DNA of 64,000 nt from Mesomycoplasma ovipneumoniae (GTDB taxonomy: Bacteria; Bacillota_I; Bacilli_A; Mycoplasmatales; Metamycoplasmataceae). Both the position numbers and the translations under genes were made by a program. Positions 55,101 through 64,000 of the stretch are shown here, piece by piece (the stretch's first letter is position 1; every line of letters starts with the position of its first letter). The stretch lies in assembly GCF_038095995.1 (NCBI RefSeq), contig NZ_CP146005.1:806001-870000 (forward strand), written 5' to 3'. The notes beneath the pieces were generated by a model. That model saw only the letters and a list, made by a program, of their open reading frames with translations. It had not been told where the DNA came from and did not search any database.

Positions 55101-55292
55101 ATTAAATGCAACATATTTTACTTTCTTTACAAATTGCTGGACTTCTTCGCGGGGATGTTTTCCGTTATATTTAAATGTAAAACTAATTCCGACTGTTATT
55201 CCAACAAAAGCCAGTCCTGTGAAAAATGATGACAAAATTAATACTTTTCTTTTGTTTTTTTTCATTTTGGTTGCTAAACTTGATGAATTCAT
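52155..55292 (-). CDS. P97-family adhesin paralogue
   Basis: This 1045-residue surface protein has N-terminal MKKNKRKVLILSSFFTGLAF as signal anchor. HPREEVQQFVKKVKYVAF after it is typical of P97-like proteins. P97 binds swine respiratory cilia through R1 repeats (AAKPV/E); none are present here. Instead residues of about 780-835 form a Gln/Glu/Thr/Ser-rich linker (QQAESTEQTVQSEGTQQSQL) that could be a processing or exposed region. ATG 55292 is chosen, with TTAGGAGTG upstream. TGA-Trp codons join three reading segments. First gene of a two-gene operon with the P102-like gene. Confidence 0.8.
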
Positions 55293-55564
55293 AGTCCACA
55301 CTCCTAAATTTTAATAAATTAATAAATTATAGCATATTTTGCCTTTTTGGCATAGAACTGCTATTATTATTAATTTTATGTTTAAAAATAATAGCAAATT
55401 GATTTTTAAAACATAAAATAAGAAAATTAGCAACTTTTTTGCTTTATTTGCTAAAAAAGTAAATAAAATTTTGCTTTTGTTTAAGTAAGTTATGCTATAA
55501 TTTTACCTTATTTAATTTAAATCTCTTTCTATTTTAATATTTTAAAACTTAAAACTCTTAGATC

Positions 55565-56245
55565 ATGCCAAACTCACTTAATTTAATATCACTTTTAACT
55601 AAAAGAATTACTGATTTTTTATCTATCTACGGTTTTGAACACATTAAATCTGATGAACTGACAACTTTTGAGAAAAATTTTGTAAAGCTGAATATTGACA
55701 AATCTCACCCTGCTTTTGACCCAACTCAAAGTCTTGTTTTTGATAACGAAAATTTGTTGGCAACTCATAAAACTGGTGTTTCAATTGAAGCAATTGCAAA
55801 ATATCCTAATCAAGAACGAGCTTTTTTCTCTTTTGGAAAAGTTTTCCGAAACGACGAAGAAGACTCAACTCATTCTCATCAATTTAATCAATTAGATTTA
55901 GTTGCAACCGGAAAATACACTGTCTCACATCTCAAAGGATTGCTTAGTGATTTGCTTGAATTTGTCTTTGAAACAAAATTAGAAACCCGTTTTCGGCCAT
56001 CATATTTCCCATTTACACAGCCTTCTTTTGAAGTAGATATTTTTTATCAAGGGCGTTGAATTGAGGTTTTAGGATGTGGACTTTTACACCCGAAAGTTAT
56101 GAAAAATGCCGGATTTACTGATAAAAATATTTACGGAATTGCCGCTGGAATTGGGATTGAAAGACTAGCTGCTATTAAATTCGGGATAAGTGATATTCGT
56201 GAATTTTATAAAAATGATTTACGTTTTTTAAAACAATTTTGATAG
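55565..56245 (+). CDS. pheS: Phenylalanine-tRNA ligase alpha subunit, short form
   Basis: This 226-residue catalytic alpha subunit of PheRS has motif 2 RNDEEDSTHSHQFNQ, and motif 3 in GIAAGIGIERLAAIKFGI is intact. It begins almost directly with the catalytic domain: the N-terminal coiled-coil arm (about 100 residues in E. coli, which contacts tRNA) is absent. No in-frame upstream extension fits, since the upstream 60 bp is promoter-like (TATAAT near 55496). A TGA-Trp is at 56057. It overlaps the leader of pheT. Confidence 0.9.
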
Positions 56246-56253
56246 GTAAAAAA

Positions 56254-58410
56254 ATGCTTTTTTCATTAAGAAGATTAAAAAAAATAGCTAATATTGATCA
56301 TATTAGCGACGAAAAAGTTATTGATGCTTTGATTAGTCTTAGTTTTGAAGTTGATAAAATTTCAAAACTAAACGAAATTTCCGGCATAAAATTTGGAAAT
56401 ATTCTAGAAGTTAAAAAAAATGAAAATGCTGACAATTTAACGATTTGTCAAGTTCAATTTGACGACAAAATAAGACAAATTCAAACTGCAGCAAAAAATG
56501 TCCAAAAAGACAAGCAAGTTTTAGCTTTTGTTCCTGGCTCAACAAATGGAAAAATAACTTTTGAAGCTAAAAAATTGCGCGGCCATATTTCTGAAGGAAT
56601 GCTAGTTTCAGCTAGTGAATTAGGTTTTAGCACTAAACTTTTAAGTCCAGAACTAGACCAAGGAGTGCTTGTTTTTGATCCAATTTTTGATCTAAAACAA
56701 AATCCGCTTGAAATTTTAGAATTATCTGACCTAATTTTAGATATCAAACTTTTATGAAACAGGCCTGATGCAAATTCTTATTTAGTAATAGCAATTGAAC
56801 TTGCTGCTTTTTTTGGCACAAAATTGGATTTGGAGTTTGACAAACTAAATTTTGACAGCAAAAGTAAATCAAATTTAGAAATTATTACTAAAAAAAATGA
56901 GTCAAAAGTTGCTGCTATTGAGATTGAAAAAGTTCCTAATCTTGGCTTAGTAGATATTTTTTTACTTTTAAAATCAGGTGTTAAAATTTCTGATTTAAAC
57001 CAAAATTTTGCTAATTTTGTCTTAATTTACACAGGTCAGCCATCTTATTTTTTACAAACAAATAAAGATCAAAACCAAATTAAATTAACTTATCAAGAAA
57101 CAAAATTACCTGAAATTCAAGACTCATTTGCTACTTTTCAATTTTGAAACAACGATGAATTAATACTAATTCCGGAAATATTCCAAAAACCAATAGAAAA
57201 AGATCAAAATTTATACTTAATAATGCCTAAATTTGACTCAGCAAAAATTAGGCAAATTAATCATAATTTTAATTTAAGCAGTCCCTTAGCAAGACAATTG
57301 GCAAAAAATTACAGTCAAGGAACAACACTTTTAAGCTTTATTTTTCTAGAATTTTTCCTTGAAAAACACGGAATTAATTTTTCTGCACCAATTAATTTTG
57401 ACAAAAATCAATTTGACCAAAGACCTAGCATTAATTTTGGGCTTGAAGAAGTCCAAAATATTTTAGGAATTGAACTTGAGCAAAAAGATTTTGAAAAAAT
57501 TAACTCAATTCTTCAGAAAATCTATTATAATTTTAATTCTCAGAGTTTTTTAGCGCCGTTTTATCGTGTTGACATTGAATTTTTTGCCGATTATTCTGCT
57601 GATTTTCTTAGATTTTACGGACTTGAAAAATTAGGAAACAAAAAATTAGCTAAGGTAGAGAGATCAATTTCTGTTGTTGATCCAAAGCCAATCCAACTAA
57701 AAACTTTAGGTTATTTTGAAGCTAATTCATTCCTTTTAATTTCTCAGTCAGAAAATTTTAATCCTTTAAATCTAAAAACACAAACCTTATCAACTTATAC
57801 ATCCCAAGAACATACAACAATTAGATACTCGCTTGCCTGACAATTAGCAAAAATTGTAAAATATAATGTTAAGCGAAAAATGACTGATATTAGTCTTTAT
57901 GAAACAGGTAGTGTCTCTGAGAAACATCGAGTTTTTGCCATGGCTTCGACAGTTTATAATCTTGAAACTCTAAAAGATCATTTAAAAATTTTATACAGTG
58001 ATAACTTTAGTTTCAAACCGGCCAAATCTGAATTTCTAAATCCTTCAGTGTCCCAATTTATTTATTGAAATAATGTTTTAGTTGGCTGAGTTGGACAAAT
58101 AGATGAAAAATATGACTACCAAAATATCAATTTTCTTGAAATAATCGTTTCAAAAATTGATCTTGAACATAAAAATAAACTTGTTAAGTTCGGACCATAT
58201 GATAATTCGCAACTTAAATATCGAGATATTACGTTATCTTTAGATAAAAATGATATTCCTGACACTTATTTAGACGTTATTAAAAAAATTCCAGAAATTT
58301 TTTCAATAAAATTAAAAGATTATGTTATAATTAATAATCGCCAGAAAATTACTTACAGAGTAACTGGAACTGACAAGGTTTGTCAGGAAATAGATAAATT
58401 TTATAAATAA
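56254..58410 (+). CDS. pheT: Phenylalanine-tRNA ligase beta subunit, degenerate editing domain
   Basis: This 718-residue beta subunit has an N-terminal tRNA-binding (EMAP/OB) domain with NADNLTICQV, B5 and a C-terminal anticodon-binding domain ending at FYK. In the B3/B4 editing domain the usual GQPMHAFD is GQPSYFLQ, and the A-G-V-M-G-G stretch is not recognisable (LIPEIFQKPIE). Loss of mischarging proofreading by PheRS is known in some mycoplasmas. ATG 56254 is used; TTG 56239 is in frame. Directly downstream of pheS, as usual. Confidence 0.9.
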
Positions 58411-58435
58411 TTTCTTCTATTTTTAAAGGAAAAAA

Positions 58436-58633
58436 ATGGCTATAGTTCCGAAACGAAAAACCTCCAAGCAAAGAAAACATAAGCGAAATTCTCATTCAGC
58501 ATTAACATTGCCAAACCTTGTGAATTGCAGCAATTGTTCTAATAAACAATTACAACATCATGTTTGTCAATTTTGTGGATTTTATAAGAATCGTAAAGTT
58601 GTAAATTTCCGCGCGATTAATGATAAACATTAA
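58436..58633 (+). CDS. rpmF: 50S ribosomal protein L32
   Basis: This 65-residue ribosomal protein has MAIVPKRKTSKQRKHKR at the start and a four-cysteine zinc ribbon (CSNCS ... CQFC), all ligands present. AAAGGAAAA precedes ATG 58436. It is followed by a hairpin terminator (58633-58663). Confidence 0.95.
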   Translation: MAIVPKRKTSKQRKHKRNSHSALTLPNLVNCSNCSNKQLQHHVCQFCGFYKNRKVVNFRAINDKH

Positions 58634-58663
58634 CAAGAAAAAAAATTTAAAAATTTTCTTGTT
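58633..58663 (+). terminator. Terminator after rpmF
   Basis: ACAAGAAAA pairs with TTTTCTTGT, with an AT-rich loop. The TATAAT promoter of the tRNA cluster follows at about 58680-58685. Confidence 0.65.
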
Positions 58664-58704
58664 AAAATAAAATTTTATAGTATAATTACTTTTGGTTTTA
58701 TTTT

Positions 58705-58779
58705 GCCGATTTAGCTCAGCGGTAGAGCAGCTGGCTGTTAACCAGTTGGTCGCAGGTTCGATCCCCGCAATCGGCGCCA
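58705..58779 (+). tRNA. tRNA-Asn (GTT)
   Basis: 75 nt with acceptor GCCGATT/AATCGGC, anticodon loop CTGTTAA giving GTT, T-loop GGTTCGATCC and encoded CCA. First of a five-gene tRNA cluster. Confidence 0.96.
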
Positions 58780-58781
58780 TT

Positions 58782-58857
58782 GGCCCGTTGGTGAAGCGGT
58801 TAACACACATGGTTTTCATCCATGGATTCACGGGTTCGAGTCCCGTACGGGTCACCA
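58782..58857 (+). tRNA. tRNA-Glu (TTC)
   Basis: 76 nt with acceptor GGCCCGT/ACGGGTC (one G-U pair), anticodon loop TTTTCAT giving TTC, and encoded CCA. Confidence 0.95.
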
Positions 58858-58863
58858 AAGTTT

Positions 58864-58939
58864 GGAAGATTAGCTCAGCTGGGAGAGCAACGCCCTTACA
58901 AGGCGAAGGTCAGGGGTTCAAGTCCCTTATCTTCCACCA
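58864..58939 (+). tRNA. tRNA-Val (TAC)
   Basis: 76 nt with anticodon loop CTTACAA giving TAC, T-loop GGTTCAAGTCC, and encoded CCA. Confidence 0.96.
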
Positions 58940-58942
58940 TTA

Positions 58943-59018
58943 GCCACTTTAGCTCAGCAGGCAGAGCAGTCGCCTTGTAAGCGAAAGGTCGTAGGTTCGA
59001 TTCCTATAAGTGGCACCA
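58943..59018 (+). tRNA. tRNA-Thr (TGT)
   Basis: 76 nt with acceptor GCCACTT/AAGTGGC, anticodon loop CTTGTAA giving TGT, and encoded CCA. Confidence 0.96.
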
Positions 59019-59047
59019 TCTTTTTAGATAGAGTTTCTAAGTTATGC

Positions 59048-59131
59048 GCGCAAGTGGTGAAATGGCAGACACGCTAGATTTAGGCTCTAGTGCCTTCGGG
59101 CGTAAGGGTTCAAGTCCCTTCTTGCGCACCA
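59048..59131 (+). tRNA. tRNA-Leu (TAG)
   Basis: 84 nt with acceptor GCGCAAG/CTTGCGC, a long variable arm (TGCCTTCGGGCG), anticodon TAG in TTTAGGC, and encoded CCA. Last of the cluster. Confidence 0.95.
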
Positions 59132-59136
59132 GCTTA

Positions 59137-59163
59137 AGATCAACTTTTAGTTGATTTTTTTAT
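59137..59163 (+). terminator. Terminator after the tRNA cluster
   Basis: GATCAAC/GTTGATT stem with a TTTTA loop followed by TTTTTT, 11 bp before truB. Confidence 0.7.
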
Positions 59164-59173
59164 TTTTATAATA

Positions 59174-60016
59174 ATGGTTACATTCCTTTATAAGCCAAAA
59201 AATATTAGTTCTGCGACTTTTTTAAGAAAATGAGCAAAAATAAACTCAATCAAAAAAGCAGGTCACTCAGGAACTCTCGATCCTTTTGCATCTGGTCTGT
59301 TATTAGTCGCTACTGATGATGATACAAAATTATTGCCTTATTTAGATCAAGAAAACAAAACTTACATTGCGCAAGTTAATTTCGGTTTTTATTCAACAAC
59401 TTTTGATGTAGATGGGGAAATTTTTGCCTGTAAATCTGGAGCTTGGGTCACAAAAACAATGCTCGAGTCCAAATTGCTTGAATTAGAACAGCTAGAATTA
59501 CAGGTTCCGCCGATTTTTTCAAGCAAAAAAATTAGCGGCAAACGTGCTTATGAATATGCGCGAAATGGTAAAGATATAGAATTAGCTCCTATTAAAATAA
59601 AAATATCTAAAACCATTTTATTAGAATTTAATGAAAAAAAACAAATTGCAACAATACTCTGAGAAGTTTCAAAGGGTTGTTATATTCGTTCACTCGCCAA
59701 TGATTTAGGTAAAATGTTGAAAACGGGTGGATATTTGTCTGAATTAGAGCGTGTTAAAATCGGTAATTTTGATTTTTCATTTGTGAATTTACCTTTAAAA
59801 ATACAGAATTTCCTTGATTTTCCACAAATTTTAGTCAATTCGGGTCAACTTATTGAACTTTTAAATGGTAAGAAAATTAATTATTTTACCAAAGACAGCG
59901 AATTTATTCAGCTTGTTTTTGATGAACATTTAGTTGGTTTTGGCAAAATAATTAATAATGAACTAATACCAAAAAAAATTTTTGGTAACAAAGTTAAAAA
60001 CTTAATAAAAATTTAG
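59174..60016 (+). CDS. truB: tRNA pseudouridine(55) synthase
   Basis: This 280-residue enzyme makes pseudouridine 55 in the T-loop of tRNAs. The catalytic Asp is in GHSGTLDPFASGLLL. YIRSLANDLG near residue 175 and SSKKISGKRAYEYAR fit the family. ATG 59174 is immediately after the tRNA cluster terminator. TGA-Trp codons occur near 59230 and 59660. It is followed 7 bp later by a HAD hydrolase gene. Confidence 0.93.
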
Positions 60017-60023
60017 GCTTATA

Positions 60024-60836
60024 ATGAATAAATTTAAAATTTTTGCAACAGATATTGATGATACAATTGTGCCCCATGGTGGTCAAGAAATTCCTGAAAA
60101 AATAAATTTGCTTTTTGCAAAATTAAAAGAGAAAAATATTATCACAACTTTTGTAACTGGCCGTGATTTTGTTACAATTGGGGAATTAATTAATGCAAAA
60201 AATGTCGATTACTTCATTGGAGCCAACGGTGCTTTCATTTTTGATTTCAAAAAAAAGCAAATGATTTATGAAAATCCTATTAAAATCAGTGATTTTTTAA
60301 AAATTGTTGAGTTTTTCGATCAGCACAAAATTCGCTACATAATTATGGACTCTGAGTGAATTTATACCTCAAACTACTTTCCGGGGCATTCTTCAAAGTT
60401 TTTAAGTCCATATTTTGATCGAATGAAACCATTAAAAATGTGTAATTTTAAAAATAATTTCCACATTTTTACAGTTGTTGATGATCAGGACACAACTTCT
60501 GAAATACAGTTAAAATTTGAAGAATTTGCCGAAAAAAATAATCTAAATGTTAGCGTCAGCTCAAGGTGATCATGAGGATTTTTCATTGGCGCAAAAAACG
60601 TTGACAAAATGCAAACTTTGGAAATTCTTGCAAAAATGCATAATGTTGAAATTCACGAAATTATTGCCTTTGGTGATTCACGAAATGACACAAAAATGCT
60701 AAAAAACGTTGGTTTCGGTATTGCAATGGAAAACTCAACAGTTCCAGAGGTAAAAAAAGCTGCAAAAGATATTGCCCCACCTGTTGATTCTTTTGGCGTT
60801 TACCTTAAAGCAATAGAATTAAACATAATTGATTAA
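60024..60836 (+). CDS. Cof-type HAD-family phosphatase
   Basis: This 270-residue hydrolase has motif I in ATDIDDTIV, motif II in TFVTGR, Lys in the K-M-Q-T-L-E region and motif III GDSRNDTKML, so it is a complete class IIB HAD phosphatase. Substrate (sugar phosphates, FMN or other) cannot be told. TGA-Trp codons lie in the cap region. It is in an operon between truB and ribF, 1 bp before the latter. Being next to ribF makes an FMN-related role conceivable. Confidence 0.87.
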
Positions 60837-60837
60837 A

Positions 60838-61683
60838 ATGACAAAAGTCTTTTATTATCCAAGCTCAAAATTTGATTTTGCTGATCCTGTTTTTGTTCTG
60901 GGTGGATTTGAATCATTTCATTTAGGTCACCTTGAACTCCTTAAAAATGCAACAATTTTAGGGCAAAATATTATCTTAATGCTGATTAGAGATCCGTCAA
61001 AACTACCAAAAAATACAGGCAAAAATTTCACTGATCTTGATGCTCGTATTCAAATGATGGCTAATTCTGGCGTTAAAAATATTTTAATTTTTGACTTTGA
61101 CTCCAAAATGCAAGAACTTGATGGCCAAGAATTTATTGAAATTTTTTTAAATTATGGTGCTAAATTTTTTGTTGTTGGCAAAAATTTTAGTTTTGGCAAA
61201 AACGCTAGTTGAAATTCGAAGAAATTGCAAAATTTCTTCCCCAAAACTAAAATTATTGATCATTTAGCCGAAAATAATAAAAAAATTTCAACAAAAAATT
61301 TAAAACTTTTCCTTGAATTTGGTGACTTTGAAAATTTAAATAAGTTTTTGGCTTCAAATTTTTTAGTTAGCACCTCAATTAGTCCAGAAGGAAAATTTAC
61401 TTGAGATCCAACATTAATTTGTCCTGCTCCAGGGATTTATCTTGGCTATTTTGTTAATATAAATGAAAATATAAAATTTCCGGTCATTATTCATATAGAA
61501 TTTGATAGCCCGACCGGAAAAGTTCATTTTTTTGAACAGCCAAATGCACATTCATGTTTTCTCGAGATTATCAAACAGATTCGCCTTATTTATTCACAAA
61601 AAAACAATGTCTTGAAAGATCAAGACATTGAAAATGCAAAACAATTATTCAAAGAAAAACACACAAAAATTAGTCAAATTTAG
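60838..61683 (+). CDS. ribF: RibF-like FAD synthetase with degenerate kinase domain
   Basis: This 281-residue protein has a nucleotidyltransferase domain with the ATP site GGFESFHLGH (HxGH) and VVGKNFSFGK, so FMN adenylylation is plausible. The C-terminal riboflavin kinase domain lacks the family's G-x-G-R-x-L-G-F-P-T-A-N motif; the region reads ISPEGKFTWDPTLICPAPG. Kinase activity is therefore doubtful, unless another enzyme or uptake of FMN compensates. ATG 60838 starts 1 bp past the HAD stop. The end overlaps the convergent regulator gene by 14 bp. Confidence 0.82.
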
Positions 61684-62485
61684 TTTTTCTATGTCAAACA
61701 CGCATAAATTCGGTATATAAATCTGAGCGGTTAACATTTAGTTCTCTTTGAAGTTTTGTAGTTAATAAGTCTGCCACAAAAAGTTGGGATATTTTTGCAC
61801 CAATTGAAAAAAGACTATTATTTTGCTCTAAATTATCAATATAAACAACTTCTGAATATTGAGTCGGCTCGAGTGAAATATTAGAAGTAATAAAAATAGT
61901 GTAAATTTGTTGTTGCTTTAATAGTTTAGCAATCGCAAGTGCACTTTTTGAGGTCATAGAAGTTGAAAAAATAAATAAACAAGTATTCATAGGCGAATCA
62001 ACTCAGGCAGCAATATCAGTGATTGAATTAGCCCTAAAAGCATTTAAGTGTAAATTTCTTAAATTATGTGTAAATTCAGTTGCGGCAACTACGGATGCGC
62101 CCGCACCAAAAACAATAATTTTATCCATTTTTAACATCAAATTAGCAATGCGATTAATTTGATTAACATCTAAAATTGCCAAAGTTTTTTCAATACTGTG
62201 AGCATAAAGAAGATTTATGTTCTCAATTTCATCATTTTCGTTATATAAATTGTTTTCTTTATCGATTTTTAGTCATTCAATTACGAATTTTTTTAGTTCT
62301 TTAAAATTATTAAAGCCAAGTTTTTTAGTTAATTGAGTAATTGTTCCGACGCTAATAAATAAAATTGCAGCAAGTTCGTTAATTGTCAGTTCCACAAATT
62401 TTTGTGGTTTTGTTTCTATGAAACGAATTATTAGTTTTTCAATATGTGTTAATTTAAAATTTTTCGAAATAGTAAGTACACTCAT
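61670..62485 (-). CDS. RpiR/MurR-family regulator
   Basis: This 271-residue protein has an N-terminal helix-turn-helix (about residues 12-70, with SVGTITQLTKKLGFNNFKELK) and a C-terminal SIS sugar-phosphate-binding domain (FGAGASVVAATEF, IFSTSMTSKSALAIAKLL). RpiR-type proteins control sugar-phosphate genes; the target here is unknown, but a PTS-linked role elsewhere is possible. A TGA-Trp lies near 61693. It converges with ribF, overlapping 14 bp. No operator could be named. Confidence 0.87.
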
Positions 62486-62640
62486 AATAATTTAATTATA
62501 CTAAAAAAATAAAAAAAATTATATAAATTTTATAAATTTTTATACTATTAAAAAAATTTATAAAATCAAGGGCTAAAACTCCGAAAAAATTATTTTCAAA
62601 CACAATTATAAAGTAAATTTAGCACATTTTTTTATATTTC
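62486..62640. other. Intergenic region upstream of the RpiR gene
   Basis: A/T-rich, with no recognisable gene. The promoter of the minus-strand regulator should lie here, but no clear consensus boxes stand out. Confidence 0.4.
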
Positions 62641-63494
62641 ATTAAAGTTTATCTCACATTTTATGATTCAACCTTAATTTTTATAAATTTAATATCAGCA
62701 AACCATTTTTCAACAAAATTTTCTGAACTAAATTCGCTTTTGATATGATCTTCAGGTTAAATTCACCAAAACTTTTACTCTTTTGGCGCTTCTTTTCCTT
62801 TCTTTTTATAAGCTAATGATTTTATTCCTAAAAATTCGTAGTGTTTTTGAAATACGTACGTGGATACAAAATTTCCCTCATTTTTGTAAATCTTATATAG
62901 GGCGTCGCGCCCTTTTGCTTTTCGATTTAAAATGAAAGTTTTACGAATTCACTCAAGTAACTTTTCATCATAAATCATTTCCTTTGGTGGTTTTTTCACC
63001 CTTATTTTTTCATAAATCGAAGTACGATTAACATTTAAAATACTAGAAATTCTAGTGCTATTTTCGATTTTATCTTTATATTTTTCTTGTTCTTGTTTTC
63101 GTTTTTTAAGCTCCTCAACAACAATTGCGTGCTTAATCCCTGATCTTCTAAGAACATTTTCCACTATTTCTTGATAAATTACACGATCATTTTCAGAAAG
63201 ATCGTTAATTGTATATTTCTTTTTTGGTTTGCGTGGAGATTTGTTTTTCCCACCAGCACTTATTGGACTTTTCATACCATTATTATAATACTTTTTTTGC
63301 CAATTTACTATCAAATTATTACCATATATATGCAAATTTCATTCTTTATGCAGATTTTTACTTTTTGATTTATTTTGTAAATTTGTCTAAATTTTTCTTT
63401 AAAAGGTAAAATTCAATTTTTAATCCTTTAGTTTTGGCAATTTTAATGTATTTAAATTTCTCTTCAACTGCGAATTTGTATTGTTTCATTTTGA
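62640..63494 (-). pseudogene. Decayed IS3-type transposase
   Basis: On the minus strand the start (ATG 63494, MKQYKFAVEEKFKYIK) leads into a helix-turn-helix-like protein. The frame shifts near 63395. It continues as a block with NNGMKSPISAGGKNKSPRKP and a linker region to KAKGRDALYKIYK, and hits TAA near 62790. Degenerate sequence then still reads WFADIKFIKI, like the first DDE Asp region of IS3 transposases. The rest of the catalytic core is absent. No terminal repeats were found. Confidence 0.6.
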
Positions 63495-63542
63495 CACACC
63501 TTTTTTCGAATGCGTCTAAAATTCGTATACTAAATTACTTAC

Positions 63543-63566
63543 TTTTTTTTTTTTTTATTGTATAAT
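63543..63566 (+). promoter_or_regulatory. T14 tract in the spacer of a promoter
   Basis: T14 at 63543-63556 lies 4 nt upstream of a consensus TATAAT (63561-63566), in the place of the -35/-10 spacer. Changes in tract length would alter promoter spacing, as known for some mycoplasma surface-protein genes. Confidence 0.55.
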
Positions 63567-63681
63567 TTCTTATTAGAATAAAACAAAATAATACTGACAC
63601 TACATTTTTACACTTATAGATTTAAGCTATAAATTAGTAAAAAAATGAACAATTTCATAATTTGGAGGACTTAACTAAATA

Positions 63682-64000
63682 ATGAAAACATTTAAAATAA
63701 ACGAGCGATTATATCTTAAACCTACAGACTCATATCAAGTTGCTTATGAACAGTGGTATGCATTCGAAAAAAAGTTATCGTATTAAAACCTTATAACCTT
63801 ACTTATCAACAATTACAAAGTACACCTATTAGAATAGCATTTTGTGAGGTTTATTTTGATGGACTTATTGCCGAAGTTAGAATTACCCGCCAAACCCAAA
63901 TTATCGAACTTTTTAAAATACTTCAACGCTTAAATTTTTCTGGAAATTTAATTACTAATGTTTTAAACGCAATACTAAAGAATTGAGAAGATCAATTTAA
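63682..64000 (+). pseudogene. Unidentified gene with frameshift, runs off the window
   Basis: ATG 63682 opens MKTFKINERLYLKPTDSYQ and continues to EKK at 63770, where an A7 tract shifts the frame and gives TAA after LSY. With one more A the second frame (VIVLKPYNLTYQQLQSTPIR and onwards, through a TGA-Trp at 63984) follows directly, making one protein of at least 106 residues. It may be a real frameshift, a phase-variable tract, or a sequencing error. I do not recognise the family. GGAGG lies 15 nt before the ATG. Confidence 0.5.

Noticed and set aside
58550..58858. Minus-strand 102-residue frame over rpmF and tRNAs
   Set aside because: It is antisense to rpmF and two tRNA genes; a typical spurious frame over tRNA clusters.
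1..64000. CRISPR array or Cas genes
   Set aside because: No regularly spaced short repeats with unique spacers and no Cas-like proteins were seen; repeated sequences are the 0.5-0.6 kb element, the IS copies and the segmental duplication.
1..64000. Replication origin
   Set aside because: No dnaA, dnaN or DnaA-box cluster was recognised.

Overview
The window reads as the chromosome of a small-genome mollicute of the Mycoplasma hyopneumoniae group (Mesomycoplasma). It is very AT-rich, TGA must be read as tryptophan in nearly every long gene (code 4), it has many lipoproteins, and it carries a P97/P102-type adhesin gene pair. I cannot fix the species from sequence alone. Most apparent breaks in reading frames are TGA-Trp codons and not mutations; all CDS coordinates here read through them.

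Layout. 1-6921: the end of a DUF2130-type coiled-coil gene, a small Smr-domain gene, RNase J with a long disordered tail, and uvrA. 6922-11446: a gene-poor stretch with a candidate small RNA, then a truncated solute-binding lipoprotein, a membrane protein and a lipoprotein with an intact M23 metallopeptidase signature. 11490-13450: a repeat element split by an IS256-family IS. 13562-17404 (minus): an ascorbate/pentonate-type PTS (ulaA, ulaB, ulaC) with a phosphotriesterase-like sugar-phosphate lactonase. 17573-36222: an unstable accessory block with a CUT1-type ABC importer, yigZ, two copies of a solute-binding lipoprotein, two nearly identical ABC-FtsX-type genes, a second IS256 copy, an IS3-family IS and five copies of a dispersed 0.5-0.6 kb element. 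36134-41428: nuclease lipoprotein, smpB, P-type cation ATPase, tmcAL, engB. 41452-55292: surface proteins, namely three anchored low-complexity proteins, a coiled-coil lipoprotein, a DUF31 serine protease lipoprotein and the P97/P102-like pair. 55565-61683: housekeeping genes pheS, pheT, rpmF, five tRNAs, truB, a HAD phosphatase and ribF. 61670 to the end: an RpiR-type regulator, a dead IS3-type transposase, and a frameshifted gene behind a T14 promoter.

The most unusual feature is the dispersed element (seven copies). It has about 20-bp terminal inverted repeats, a terminator-like hairpin near the left end, a promoter, a Shine-Dalgarno sequence and ATG opening only a tiny reading frame, a central hairpin whose stem shows base covariation between copies, and a right-end hairpin. 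Three copies are flanked by long (70-120 bp) diverged direct duplications of the adjacent host sequence. It looks like a non-autonomous derivative of an IS that makes long target duplications (IS1634 of M. mycoides is a known precedent). Recombination between copies plausibly produced the tandem duplication of the lipoprotein/ABC segment, and a later deletion next to a copy removed the second importer.
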